A stretch of DNA of 64,000 bases from an uncultured Oscillibacter sp. (GTDB lineage: Bacteria > Bacillota > Clostridia > Oscillospirales > Oscillospiraceae). The DNA is taken from contig CAJTKE010000001.1 in NCBI GenBank assembly GCA_910576865.1, positions 248,001 through 312,000 on the forward strand, read 5' to 3'. The notes under the pieces were generated by a model. The model was not told the origin of the DNA, made no database searches, and was given only the letters and a program-made list of their open reading frames with translations. This document shows, in pieces, positions 48,896-59,934 of this stretch; position 1 is the first letter of the stretch; each line of letters begins with the position of its first letter. A program made the position numbers and the translations under genes.

Positions 48896-50041
48896 ATGAG
48901 TGAGAAGAAAGACTATAATTATAACAGTCCATCCAAATTCAACGACGAGATGAAAACCATTCAGCCGGCGCGTTGGCCTACAAAGCTGGAAAGGGCGCAG
49001 CTGGGCTCCATGACGGCAATGGTCTCCTCTTTCGGCCTGCCCCGGATCATCATCTCCGGGTTCCTGCTGGTCCTCTTTATTCTGACCCCCTTCGTCGGGG
49101 TCGACCTGCCCACCCAGATCACCAACATCATCAACCGCTTCAGCTGGAACGCGGTGCTGGTGCTGGCCATGGTGCCCATGATCCACGCGGGCTGCGGCTT
49201 GAACTTCGGCCTGCCCCTGGCCATCATCTGCGGCCTGCTGGGCGGCACGCTGTCCATCCAGCTGGGCTTCACCGGGGCCATGAGCTTTGTCATGGCGATT
49301 GTGATCGCCACGCCCTTCGCGGTGCTCCTGGGCGGGGGCTATGGCCTGCTGCTGAACCGGATCAAGGGCGGCGAGATGATGATCGCCACCTATGTGGGCT
49401 TCTCCGTCATGTCCTTTTTCTGCATGATGTGGCTGCTGCTGCCCTATTCCAGCCCCACCATGGTGTACGGCCTCTCGGGCAACGGCCTGCGGCCCACCAT
49501 CTCCCTGGACGGCTTCTACAATCAGGTGCTGGCAAAGGTCCTGCACATCAAGATCGGGAACATTGAGATTCCCACGGGCTCTTTGATTGTGTTCGCCCTG
49601 CTGGCCTTTTTGATGTGGGCGTTCCTCCACACCAAGACCGGCACCGCCATGACGGCGGTGGGCTCCAACGCCGCCTTCGCCCGGGCGGCGGGCATCAACG
49701 TGGACCGGACCCGGATGCTCTCCGTCATCATGTCCACCTGGCTGGGGGCCATGGGCATCCTGATGTATCAGCAGGGCTTCGGCTTCATCCAGCTGTACAA
49801 CGCCCCCAACAACCTGACCATGCCCACGGTGGCGGCCATCCTGATCGGAGGCGCCTCGGTGAACAAGGCCAGCATCCCGAATGTCATCATCGGAACGATT
49901 CTCTTCCAGGGCATCGTGACCATGACCCCCACGGTCATGAACTCCGCGATCCATATGGACATGAGCGAGGTCATCCGGATCATCGTCTCCCAGGGCATGA
50001 TCCTGTACGCCCTGACCAGAAAGACGGAGGGTGCGAAATGA
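48896..50041 (+). CDS. ABC transporter permease (DUF3798 system)
   Basis: 381 residues, BPD_transp_2 family, about 8-10 helices after a hydrophilic N-terminal 50 residues. INRFSWNAVLVLAMVPMIHAGCGLNFGLPLAI and GSNAAFARAAGINVDRTRML are conserved with RbsC-like permeases; the latter (EAA-like loop) contacts the ATPase. GGAGGCGG precedes the ATG. Overlaps the next permease in ATGA. Confidence 0.9.
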   Translation: MSEKKDYNYNSPSKFNDEMKTIQPARWPTKLERAQLGSMTAMVSSFGLPRIIISGFLLVLFILTPFVGVDLPTQITNIINRFSWNAVLVLAMVPMIHAGCGLNFGLPLAIICGLLGGTLSIQLGFTGAMSFVMAIVIATPFAVLLGGGYGLLLNRIKGGEMMIATYVGFSVMSFFCMMWLLLPYSSPTMVYGLSGNGLRPTISLDGFYNQVLAKVLHIKIGNIEIPTGSLIVFALLAFLMWAFLHTKTGTAMTAVGSNAAFARAAGINVDRTRMLSVIMSTWLGAMGILMYQQGFGFIQLYNAPNNLTMPTVAAILIGGASVNKASIPNVIIGTILFQGIVTMTPTVMNSAIHMDMSEVIRIIVSQGMILYALTRKTEGAK

Positions 50042-51165
50042 ACGAGAAAAAGAACATCCCCGCCGGGAAGAGGCTTCTGGAGCTGGCGCGGAACAACGCC
50101 GTGCCCATCATGTTCATCATCATCTGCGCCGTCTTCATCCCCATGGCGGGCTTCTCCCCCAGCTATCTGCTGAACGAGATCGTCACCCGCATGGGCCGGA
50201 ACCTGTTCCTGGTGCTCTGCCTGCTGTTCCCCATCATGGCGGGCATGGGATTGAACTTCGCCATGACCCTGGGGGCCATGGGCGCGGAGATCGCCGTCAT
50301 CCTGGTGGCGGACTGGCAGATCTGGGGCATCCCCGGCGTGGTGCTGGCGATGATCCTGTCCATCCCCTTCTCCGCCCTGCTGGGCTTCATCTGCGGCACG
50401 CTGCAGAATATGGCCAAGGGCCGGGAGATGATCACCAGCTATATCATCAACTTCTTCATCAACGGCTGGTATCAGTTCATCGTGCTGTATATCATGGGAG
50501 CCATCGTCCCGATCATCCACTCCAGCATCATGCTGCCCCGGGGCTATGGCATCCGCAACACCGTGAGCCTTTTGAACATGCGCCAGTGCCTGGACGACCT
50601 GCTGGCCATCCGGGTGGCGGGCGTGAAGATTCCCGTGTTCACCTTTATCCTGGTGGCCCTGCTGTGCCTGTTCATCGTCTGGTTCCGGCGGACCAAGCTG
50701 GGCCAGGACATGCGGGCCGTGGGCCAGGACATGGAGGTGGCCAAGGCCGCGGGCATCAACGTGGACCGGACCCGGATCATCTCCGTGGTCATGTCCACCG
50801 TCTGCGCCGGCTTCGGCATGGTCATCTATCTCCAGAACATCGGCAACCTGCCCACCTACACCGGACACTCCCAGATCGGCATGTTCTGCATCGCGGCCCT
50901 GCTGGTGGGCGGCGCGTCGGTGGACAAGGCCGGGATCGGCAACGCCTTCCTGGGCGTCATCCTGTTCCACATGATGTTCATCGTGGCCCCCGGCGCGGGC
51001 GCGTTCATCACCGGGGACTCCATGGTGGGCGAGTACTTCCGCGTGTTCCTGTCCTACGGCGTCATCACCCTGGCCCTGATCATGTATGAGGCCAAGAAGC
51101 GCATGGCGAAGAGCAGGGCGGGCCGGGAATTGGCCGAGGCCCAGGTGAAAAAGGAGGACGCGTGA
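50038..51165 (+). CDS. ABC transporter permease (DUF3798 system)
   Basis: 375 residues, BPD_transp_2 family and a paralogue of the gene before: MAGMGLNFAMTLGAMGAEIAVIL, VGQDMEVAKAAGINVDRTRIIS, and GMFCIAALLVGGASVDKAGIGN repeat the same landmarks. The two permeases should form a heterodimer. The stop overlaps the next start (TGATG). Confidence 0.9.
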   Translation: MNEKKNIPAGKRLLELARNNAVPIMFIIICAVFIPMAGFSPSYLLNEIVTRMGRNLFLVLCLLFPIMAGMGLNFAMTLGAMGAEIAVILVADWQIWGIPGVVLAMILSIPFSALLGFICGTLQNMAKGREMITSYIINFFINGWYQFIVLYIMGAIVPIIHSSIMLPRGYGIRNTVSLLNMRQCLDDLLAIRVAGVKIPVFTFILVALLCLFIVWFRRTKLGQDMRAVGQDMEVAKAAGINVDRTRIISVVMSTVCAGFGMVIYLQNIGNLPTYTGHSQIGMFCIAALLVGGASVDKAGIGNAFLGVILFHMMFIVAPGAGAFITGDSMVGEYFRVFLSYGVITLALIMYEAKKRMAKSRAGRELAEAQVKKEDA

Positions 51166-51671
51166 TGAAAGCGAAGACGAGAAGAATCCTCTTTTCCCTC
51201 CTGCTGGTGCTGGTGCTGGCCGCCGTCGCCGCCGTCATGATGGTCATCGGCCGGGGACACACCGTCTACTTCGACAACAAGACCCTGGAGGACTACCAGG
51301 GCCAGGAGTACAAGGCTTTTGAGAAGGTCATCGTCACCGTCAAGGACGAGCAGGTGGCCAAGCTGGCCAAGCGCGACCGGGGCATGTCTATTTGGATCGG
51401 GCAGAATTTCAAGATGATTCTGGAGGTCACCCGGGAGAAGGGCGGAGAGTCCGAGATCCATGAGATTGATTTGAAGCTGCCCTACAGCGTGGACGGCATT
51501 GTCATCAATCTCCCGGCTCTGCTGGCGGGACTGCCGGAGGAAGCATGGTATTCCGAGTTCGTCCCCGCCGTGACGGAGGAGCCCGAGGAGGAGGTCCCCG
51601 GCGCGGGCGACGAGTTCGGCCTGGGCCTGGAGGGCGAGCTGGGCCTGGAAGACGGCCTGGGCGATATCTGA
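51165..51671 (+). CDS. Small single-pass membrane protein of the DUF3798 operon (DUF6672-like)
   Basis: 168 residues: one transmembrane helix (about 9-30, ILFSLLLVLVLAAVAAVMMVI) and an outside domain beginning GRGHTVYFDNKTLEDYQGQEY and ending in an acidic Gly/Glu/Leu tail. The GRGHT(V/I)xxDNKT start is, as I recall, that of DUF6672, seen beside DUF3798 transporters. ATG 51165 is chosen over GTG 51162 because AAGGAGG at 51151-51157 is better spaced. It may be an accessory subunit of the importer. Confidence 0.75.
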   Translation: MKAKTRRILFSLLLVLVLAAVAAVMMVIGRGHTVYFDNKTLEDYQGQEYKAFEKVIVTVKDEQVAKLAKRDRGMSIWIGQNFKMILEVTREKGGESEIHEIDLKLPYSVDGIVINLPALLAGLPEEAWYSEFVPAVTEEPEEEVPGAGDEFGLGLEGELGLEDGLGDI

Positions 51672-51703
51672 GCGCTGAACGCCGCTGTATTGGGAAACCA
51701 TAG

Positions 51704-51733
51704 GACCGCCCCGTCTTTGGCGGGGCGGTCTTT
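51704..51733 (+). terminator. Terminator of the DUF3798 operon
   Basis: A 10-bp perfect stem (51704-51713 with 51721-51730), 7-nt loop, TTTCG. Confidence 0.8.
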
Positions 51734-51762
51734 CGTGATGGATTAGAAGGAGGAACCTTGAT

Positions 51763-53226
51763 ATGGCAGTATTGTCCGGCCTGGAGCCGAAAGCGGTATT
51801 TGAGTACTTTGAAAAGCTGTGCGCCGTGCCCCACGGCAGCGGCAACACCAAGCAAATCAGCGATCTGTGCGTGGGCTTCGCCAGGGAGCTGGGCCTCCGG
51901 TGGAGGCAGGACGAGTCCAACAACGTAGTTGTCTGGAAGGACGCCAGCCCCGGCTGTGAGGACGCGCCCCCCGTCATCCTCCAGGGACACATCGACATGG
52001 TCTGCGTGAAAACCGAGGACTGCCCCAAGGACATGGCGAAGGAGGGCCTGGATCTGCGTACCGACGGGGAGTGGGTCTGGGCGGACAAAACCTCTCTCGG
52101 CGGGGACAACGGCATCGCCGTGGCCATGATCCTGGCCATCCTGGCGGACGACAGCCTGCCCCATCCGCCCCTGGAGGCGGTGTTCACCGTGGACGAGGAG
52201 GTGGGCCTGGAGGGGGCTTTCGCCCTGGACTGCTCCGACCTGAAGGGCCGGAAGCTGGTGAACCTGGACTCGGAGGAGGAGGGGGTTTTCACCGTCTCCT
52301 GCGCCGGGGGCGTGCGGCTGGACTGCTTCCTCCCCGGGAGGCGGGCGCCGCTGGAGCGGGGAAGCCGGGCTTACGCCGTCACCCTGAGCGGCCTGCTGGG
52401 GGGCCACTCCGGCGCGGAGATCCACAAGGGCCGGGCCTCCGCCAATCAGGTCATGGGCCGGGTGCTGTACAGCGCCATGGAGCGCTGCCCCGGCCTGCGT
52501 CTGGCGGACATCCGGGGCGGGAAGTTCGACAATGTGATCTGCTCCGAGAACCGGGCCCTGGCGGCGGTGCCCCAGGAGCAGGGGGAGGCCCTCGAGGCCT
52601 TCGTCCGGGAGTTTGACGCCGCGCTGAAAAACGAGTATGCGGGCTGCGACGGGGGCATCACCCTGACCTGTGAGCGGGCGGACCTGGACGCCGCGCTGAC
52701 TCGGGAGGACACGGAGAACATCCTCCGCACCCTGCTGGCGGTGCCCCAGGGGGTCCAGGCCATGAACGTGGACTTCCCCGGGCTGGTGCAGACCTCCCTG
52801 AACATGGGCGTGATGGAGGCCCGGGAGGACGGGGTTTATTTCGGCATCTCCGTCCGCTCCTGCATCGCCACCCAGAAGTCCATGATGATCCAGCGGGTCA
52901 AGGCCATTCTGGACCTGGGCGGGGGGACGGTCTCCCAGCGGGGGAACTACCCCGGCTGGCAGTACGACCGGAATTCCGCCCTGCGGGAGGAGGTCCTGGA
53001 GGCTTACCGGACGGTCTGCGGCAAGGAGGGAACCATCGAGGCCACCCACGGCGGACTGGAATGCGGTCTGTTCGTGGAGAAGCTGCCGGGGCTGGACGCG
53101 GTGTCCTTCGGCCCGGAGCTCCACGACGTCCACTCCGTCAAGGAACGGCTGAGCGTGGCCTCCACCGGCCGGGTGTACGAGGTGACCCGGGAGCTGCTGA
53201 AGCGCCTGAGCGCCGCCCGGGGATGA
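51763..53226 (+). CDS. pepD: Aminoacyl-histidine dipeptidase (Xaa-His, M20C family)
   Basis: 487 residues, the usual PepD length. VILQGHIDMVC (zinc His and Asp), SLGGDNGIAVAM (bridging Asp), VFTVDEEVGLEGAFAL (catalytic Glu-Glu), NLDSEEEG, and the C-terminal ATHGGLECGLFVEK and GPELHDVHSVKERLSV are those of E. coli PepD. It hydrolyses dipeptides in the cytoplasm, supplying amino acids. GAAGGAGGAAC precedes the ATG. It has its own short transcription unit, as terminators flank it. Confidence 0.95.
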   Translation: MAVLSGLEPKAVFEYFEKLCAVPHGSGNTKQISDLCVGFARELGLRWRQDESNNVVVWKDASPGCEDAPPVILQGHIDMVCVKTEDCPKDMAKEGLDLRTDGEWVWADKTSLGGDNGIAVAMILAILADDSLPHPPLEAVFTVDEEVGLEGAFALDCSDLKGRKLVNLDSEEEGVFTVSCAGGVRLDCFLPGRRAPLERGSRAYAVTLSGLLGGHSGAEIHKGRASANQVMGRVLYSAMERCPGLRLADIRGGKFDNVICSENRALAAVPQEQGEALEAFVREFDAALKNEYAGCDGGITLTCERADLDAALTREDTENILRTLLAVPQGVQAMNVDFPGLVQTSLNMGVMEAREDGVYFGISVRSCIATQKSMMIQRVKAILDLGGGTVSQRGNYPGWQYDRNSALREEVLEAYRTVCGKEGTIEATHGGLECGLFVEKLPGLDAVSFGPELHDVHSVKERLSVASTGRVYEVTRELLKRLSAARG

Positions 53227-53239
53227 GAGAGAATATGGG

Positions 53240-53270
53240 TCAAGGGCCGTTCCTTTGGGAATGGCCCTTG
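53240..53270 (+). terminator. Hairpin after pepD
   Basis: CAAGGGCC and GGCCCTTG pair around a smaller inner TTCC/GGAA stem (53240-53270); ACTTTTG follows. The right arm supplies the -35 box of the next promoter. Confidence 0.6.
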
Positions 53271-53295
53271 ACTTTTGCGGGATAAGGTGTATCAT
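53268..53295 (+). promoter_or_regulatory. Promoter of the dipeptidase-binding protein-chemoreceptor run
   Basis: TTGACT at 53268-53273 and TATCAT at 53290-53295, 16-bp spacer. Confidence 0.7.
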
Positions 53296-53324
53296 TTCAG
53301 TAGAGTTTACTTGCGGGGAACGGG

Positions 53325-55043
53325 GTGTGGATCACGAGACGGAATCGATATGGACGGCGTTGCGGGGGCCGGAGGACCCATACCCGGCGGACCCGGGGAC
53401 AGACCCAGCGGCTGGTCAGGCTCTGGACGGCGGCGGCCATCATCCTGCTGGCCCTGGCGGCGGCGTTCCTCCTTCTCCGGGGGGGCGCGCGCCCCGGTTT
53501 CAAGGAGGGGGACCTGCTGGCCACAGTGAACAGCGGCGGAGACGTGGAGCTGCATTGGCCTGAAAGCGACAATCCCTCGGCCCTGTATGAGGTGGAGTTT
53601 ACCTGCGGGGGGACCCAGGGGACCCGCTTATGCTCCCTGCCCTCGCTTCGGCTCTCCGGCCTCCCGGAAGGGGAGGCGCTGGAGGTCCAGGTCCGGGCTC
53701 TGGTGAACCGAAAGGGGTTTTTGGGCAGGTCTCGGCGCGTGGCCGGCTGGAAGACCCTTCGAACGGCGCTGGTCCTGCCCAAGGAGCCGGAGGTCCCGGC
53801 GGAGGCGGCGGACCTGCCCGACGGCGGGGACCTGGCCCTTACATATCAGGAGACCGCCCCCCGGCTGTGCGCCCTGGAGTGGAACGGAATCCAATGCCAC
53901 CACTTCGAGGTCCAGAGGCGGACGGGGGAGGACTGGGAGACCGTGGCCCGCCTGACGCCGGGGGAGCATATGCGCCACGACCTGGGGCGGCTGGTCTCCG
54001 GGTCCTGGAACCGCTACCGGGTCGCCGCCGTGGAGGCGGACGGCGGAATCTCCCGGGCGGAGGAGGTTTCCTTCTGGGCCTCCGTGGACCCGCTGTATGC
54101 CACCGTCTGGCCCATTGAGAACATGAACTTCTGGGAGAACCCCGGCGGCGGGGAGAAACTGGGCTCCATCCCCGGGGGAACGGCCCTGTGCGTCCTGGCG
54201 GAGGAGGGAAAGTGGTTCCGGGTCCGGCATGAGGAGGAGTACGGCTGGATCGACAGCCGGTACTGCATGATCAATCTGCCGGAGTATGTGGGGGACCACT
54301 GCGCCTACGACATCACCAACAGCTATGACTCCCTGTTCGCGGTCCACGGGACCGCCATCCGGCAGGTCACCCATCAGGTGATCCCGGGCTATGAGCAGGT
54401 CCGCACGGCGGACGGGCGCTTCCTGGTGCCCTACCTCTACCCCTGCGCCCAAAAGCTGCTCACCGCCGCCCTGGCGGTGGAGGAGGACGGCCTCCGGCTG
54501 AAGATTTACGAGGCCTTCCGCCCCCGGGAGGCCACCCGCTTCTGCTATGACACCACGGAGAAGCAGATGAACGACCCCGTGGAGTCCGGCGGGACGCTGT
54601 CCCGGCTCATGACGGACAACGGGCGTTTCCACCTGGGCAGCTTCCTGGCCAGGACCATCTCCTCCCACAACCGGGGCATCGCCCTGGACCTGACCCTGGA
54701 GAACAGCGGCGGGGAGCTGGAGATGCAGAGCGTCATCCACGATCTGAGCTGGTACTCGGAGACCTACCGGAACACCCCCAACGCCAAGCTGCTGGCGGGC
54801 TACATGACCGCCGTGGGGATGACGGGCCTCAGCTCCGAGTGGTGGCACTTCCAGGACGACGAGACCCGGAAAGCCATCAAATTGAACAGCGCCCTGGACA
54901 AGGGCGTCAGCCCCGAGGGCTGGACCCAGGACGACGGCGGCTGGCGCTACCGGGACGCCGCCGGGCGTTATGTCCGCTCCACCGCCATGACGGTGGACGG
55001 CAGGACCTATACCTTTGACAAAGAGGGCTACGCGGCGGGCTGA
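53325..55043 (+). CDS. Membrane-anchored D-Ala-D-Ala dipeptidase (VanX/M15D-like) with Fn3, SH3 and wall-binding repeat
   Basis: 572 residues. A very basic N-terminus and one helix (about 33-51) suggest a type II anchor. Two Fn3-like segments (about 65-145 and 160-255) follow, then an SH3-like stretch (about 260-310: NFWENPGGGEKLGSIPGGTA, KWFRVRHEEEYGWID). The M15D catalytic domain (about 320-525) has EAFRPREATRF, SSHNRGIALDLTL (His448, Asp455) and SSEWWHF (Glu505, His508), the VanX zinc and base residues. A choline-binding-like repeat ends the chain (WTQDDGGWRYRDAAG). GTG at 53325 is the likely start but is not certain. Probably trims peptidoglycan stems or D-Ala-D-Ala outside the cell. Confidence 0.85.
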   Translation: MWITRRNRYGRRCGGRRTHTRRTRGQTQRLVRLWTAAAIILLALAAAFLLLRGGARPGFKEGDLLATVNSGGDVELHWPESDNPSALYEVEFTCGGTQGTRLCSLPSLRLSGLPEGEALEVQVRALVNRKGFLGRSRRVAGWKTLRTALVLPKEPEVPAEAADLPDGGDLALTYQETAPRLCALEWNGIQCHHFEVQRRTGEDWETVARLTPGEHMRHDLGRLVSGSWNRYRVAAVEADGGISRAEEVSFWASVDPLYATVWPIENMNFWENPGGGEKLGSIPGGTALCVLAEEGKWFRVRHEEEYGWIDSRYCMINLPEYVGDHCAYDITNSYDSLFAVHGTAIRQVTHQVIPGYEQVRTADGRFLVPYLYPCAQKLLTAALAVEEDGLRLKIYEAFRPREATRFCYDTTEKQMNDPVESGGTLSRLMTDNGRFHLGSFLARTISSHNRGIALDLTLENSGGELEMQSVIHDLSWYSETYRNTPNAKLLAGYMTAVGMTGLSSEWWHFQDDETRKAIKLNSALDKGVSPEGWTQDDGGWRYRDAAGRYVRSTAMTVDGRTYTFDKEGYAAG

Positions 55044-55079
55044 CCGCCGCGCTCAATCCACAGGAAAGGCGTGCTTCCC

Positions 55080-56306
55080 ATGAAACAGATCGCAACCCTG
55101 CTGCTGGCCATGGCGCTCCTTCTGAGCGCCTGCGGAACAGACCGGGAGCCGGCCCGAGAGGAGGCCCCCGGCCCTGAGACCGTGGAGCTGACCGTCTGGA
55201 GCGCGGCGGAGGACGAGGCGCTGATGGAGGAGATGATCGCCTCCTTCCAGGCCCGCTACGCCGGCGAGGCGTCCTTCCGCATCACCTGTCAGGCCCAGAG
55301 TGAGTCCAGCTGCAAGGACGCGCTGCTGGCGGACCTGGAGGGCGGGGCGGACGTGTTCGCCTTCGCCGACGATCAGGTGGCCGCCTTGGCGGCCGCCGGG
55401 GGGCTGGACCCCATTGAAAACGCGGAGGCGGTCGGCGGTGCCAGCCTCTCCGCCGCGGTGGAGGCCGCCAGCGTGGACGGCACTCTCTACGCCTATCCCC
55501 TGACGGCGGACAACGGCTATTTCCTGTACTACAACCGGGCGTATTTTTCCGACGAGGACCTGGAGAGCCTGAACCGCATGGTGGACGCCGCCGCCCGGGC
55601 CGGGCGGGTGGTGGCCATGGACTGGAGCTCCGCCTGGTATGTCTACGCCTTCTTCGGCAACACCGGGCTGGAGGTGGGGCGGAACGAGGACGGCCTCACC
55701 AACTACTGCACCTGGAACAGCGCCGAGGGCCCCATCCGCGGCGTGGACGTGGCCCGGGCCATGCTGGACATCGCCGCCAGCCCCGGCTTTGCCAGCCGGA
55801 CGGACGAGGAGTTCCTGGCCGGCGTGCGGGACGGTTCCGTCATCGCGGGAATCAGCGGCGTATGGAACGCCGTGGCCATTCAGGAGGCCTGGGGGGAGAA
55901 CGCCGGAGCCGCCAAGCTGCCCGCCTTCACCTGCGCGGGACAGGAGGTGCAGATGGCCTCCTTCTCCGGCTGCAAGCTCATCGGGGTGAACGCCTATTCC
56001 AGGCACCCCCAGTGGGCCGCGCGGCTGGCGGAGTGGATCACCAGCGGGGAGAACCAGACCCTCCGCTTCCGGATGCGGGGCCAGGGCCCCGCCAACGCCG
56101 CCGCGGCCGCCTCTCCGGAGGTGCAGGCCTCTCCGGCCATCGCGGCGCTGCTGGCCCAGTCGGAGTTCTCCCAGCTCCAGCGGGTGGGCGGGAAGTTCTG
56201 GGAGCCGGTGGCGGAGTTCGCCGGAAACATGGCCCGGGGGAACCCCTCCGGCGCGGACCTCCAGGCCCAGCTGGACCATCTGGTGGAGGGCGTGACGGCC
56301 CGCTGA
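55080..56306 (+). CDS. Extracellular solute-binding lipoprotein, sugar type (orphan)
   Basis: 408 residues. Lipobox LLSAC (Cys18). The family 1 binding-protein pattern is seen in VELTVWSAAEDEALMEEMIASFQARY, ADVFAFADDQVAALAAAGGLDPI, YAYPLTADNGYFLYYNRAYF and GVRDGSVIAGISGVWNAVAI, like maltodextrin-binding proteins. No permease or ATPase is next to it; instead a chemoreceptor gene follows 34 bp downstream. It may present a ligand to that receptor. The ATG at 55080 follows ACAGGAAAGG. Confidence 0.85.
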   Translation: MKQIATLLLAMALLLSACGTDREPAREEAPGPETVELTVWSAAEDEALMEEMIASFQARYAGEASFRITCQAQSESSCKDALLADLEGGADVFAFADDQVAALAAAGGLDPIENAEAVGGASLSAAVEAASVDGTLYAYPLTADNGYFLYYNRAYFSDEDLESLNRMVDAAARAGRVVAMDWSSAWYVYAFFGNTGLEVGRNEDGLTNYCTWNSAEGPIRGVDVARAMLDIAASPGFASRTDEEFLAGVRDGSVIAGISGVWNAVAIQEAWGENAGAAKLPAFTCAGQEVQMASFSGCKLIGVNAYSRHPQWAARLAEWITSGENQTLRFRMRGQGPANAAAAASPEVQASPAIAALLAQSEFSQLQRVGGKFWEPVAEFAGNMARGNPSGADLQAQLDHLVEGVTAR

Positions 56307-56340
56307 CGGCGGATATGTACATCACATCGGAGGAGATCGC

Positions 56341-57927
56341 ATGAAGGGAAAGCTGACCTTGCAGCAGCGCCTGATCCTGCCCATCGTTCTGCTGGGTCTG
56401 GTGACGCTGCTGAGCAACCTGCTGGCAGTGTTCAGCATCAACAACGTCAACGCCAGGGCCGGGGTGATCGTGGACGAGTACATGTCCAGCGAGGCCCGGC
56501 TGGAGGAGATCCGCCGTTCCATGATGGACATCCACCGTCTGGCGCTCAGCCACATCGTGGCGGCGGACCACGGGACCATGATCCGGCTGGTCCGGGAGAT
56601 CAAGGAGGAGGAGGCGGGCCTGGACCAGCTCCTGGCGGACTACACCGCCTCCGCCGCCCAGGACGAGCTGGAGACCTGCCGGGCCCTGGCGGAGGACTAC
56701 GAGGCGTTCAAGCACTCCCTGGTGTCCCTGGTCTGCGCCAGCGCGGACAGCAAAACCCAGGAGGCCTACGCCATGGCCAACGGAGACGTGGCCCGTTGGA
56801 GCGAACAGGTGGACAGCGGCGTGGACACCCTCTACACCGCCGTCAGCGCCAAGGCCGAGGAGGCCCGGGGACAGCTCCTGGCGGTCTACATCATCGCCCT
56901 GGTGACCAGCGCCGTGACCCTGGCGCTGGGGGTGGTCCTGGTCATCGCGGCCTTCCGCATCATCCGCCGGTATGTCGTCGCCCCCATCCGGGACGCCATG
57001 GCCACGCTCCAGACCAGCTCCGAGCGCATCGGCGGCGTGGTGGACGAGGTGCGGGACCGGACCCAGCGCTCCGGCGACAGCATCCAGGACCTCTCCGGCC
57101 TCACCGCCCAGCTCTCCGCCGCCCTGGAGGAAATCTCCGGCAGCGCGGCGGCCATCCGGGCCACCGCCTCCGGGACCCAGGGGGACGCGGCGGACATGGC
57201 GGAGGAGTGCCGGAGCATCACCGCCTACGCCGGGGAGATCCGGGGCCGGGCGGAGGAGCTGGAGCGCTCCACCCAGGAGAGGATGGAGGCCGTCCGGGGC
57301 AAGACGGAGGAAATCACCGCCCTGCTGAACGAGGCCATTGAAAAGAGCAAGAGCGTGAACCGGATCCGGGCCCTGACCCAGGATATCCTCTCCATCTCCT
57401 CCTCCACGGACCTGATCGCCATCAACGCCTCCGTGGAGGCCGCCCGGGCGGGGGAGGCCGGCAGGGGCTTCGCCATGGTGGCCCGGGAGGTCCGGCGGCT
57501 GGCGGACTCCTGCTCCGACACCGCCGGGCACATCCAGGAGGTCAGCGTCGTGGTCACCAGCGCGGTGGACTACCTGACCCGCAGCGCCCAGGAGCTGGTG
57601 GAGTACCTCAGCGGGGCGGTGCTGTCCCAGTCTCAGCAGTCGGTCCAGGCCGGGCGGCAGTACCGGGACGACGCCGCGTATATCGAGAGCTGCATCGAGG
57701 CCTTCAGCAGCCGGGTGGAGCGCCTCCGGGGAGCCATGGACGAAATCGCCGGGTCCATCGCCAACATCTCCGGGGCCATCGACGGCGCGGCCACCGGCGT
57801 CAGCGGAGCCGCCGGAAGCACCCAGGAGCTGGTGGACGACATGGCGGGCATCACCCGGCGGATGCGGACGAACCAGGAGATCGTGGGGGAGCTCCGGCGG
57901 CAGGTGGACGTGTTCGCCAACCTGTGA
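56341..57927 (+). CDS. Methyl-accepting chemotaxis protein (four-helix-bundle sensor)
   Basis: 528 residues. TM1 (about 10-33), a helical outside domain (about 34-178, EARLEEIRRSMMDIHRLAL), TM2 (about 180-207) and a cytoplasmic signalling part with the tip SSSTDLIAINASVEAARAGEAGRGFAMVAREVRRLA. The tip reads DLIAINASVEAARAGE, slightly diverged from the usual (Q)TNILALNAAIEAARAGE. The sensor type (4HB) often reads small molecules or binding-protein complexes. GGAGGAGATC precedes the ATG. Encoded right after the orphan binding protein. Confidence 0.91.
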   Translation: MKGKLTLQQRLILPIVLLGLVTLLSNLLAVFSINNVNARAGVIVDEYMSSEARLEEIRRSMMDIHRLALSHIVAADHGTMIRLVREIKEEEAGLDQLLADYTASAAQDELETCRALAEDYEAFKHSLVSLVCASADSKTQEAYAMANGDVARWSEQVDSGVDTLYTAVSAKAEEARGQLLAVYIIALVTSAVTLALGVVLVIAAFRIIRRYVVAPIRDAMATLQTSSERIGGVVDEVRDRTQRSGDSIQDLSGLTAQLSAALEEISGSAAAIRATASGTQGDAADMAEECRSITAYAGEIRGRAEELERSTQERMEAVRGKTEEITALLNEAIEKSKSVNRIRALTQDILSISSSTDLIAINASVEAARAGEAGRGFAMVAREVRRLADSCSDTAGHIQEVSVVVTSAVDYLTRSAQELVEYLSGAVLSQSQQSVQAGRQYRDDAAYIESCIEAFSSRVERLRGAMDEIAGSIANISGAIDGAATGVSGAAGSTQELVDDMAGITRRMRTNQEIVGELRRQVDVFANL

Positions 57928-57948
57928 CCCCGCTCAAAAGACGCAATC

Positions 57949-57979
57949 AGACCGCCGCCGGCACTGCCGGCGGCGGTCT
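57949..57979. terminator. Bidirectional terminator hairpin
   Basis: 15-bp perfect arms (57949-57963 with 57965-57979) around one C; GTCTTGTC follows on the plus strand. Serves the chemoreceptor and probably the converging GH13 gene. Confidence 0.75.
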
Positions 57980-58014
57980 GTCTTGTCATTCAGGGGGGAA
58001 GGAGGGGAGAGGGC

Positions 58015-59838
<1,824 letters not shown>

Positions 59839-59861
59839 AGCCGGTTCCTCCTTATTTCCGG

Positions 59862-59890
59862 TTGGTTTGGGGGGAGTTTTGTGGTATAGT
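59862..59890 (+). promoter_or_regulatory. Promoter of the AraC gene at 59935
   Basis: TTGGTT at 59862-59867 and TATAGT at 59885-59890, 17-bp spacer, extended -10 (TGGTATAGT). Lies in the 96-bp gap shared with the divergent GH13 gene. Confidence 0.7.
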
Positions 59891-59934
59891 GAAAGGGATC
59901 AGAAATCTCGCGGCGAGAAAGGACGTGCCCGGAC

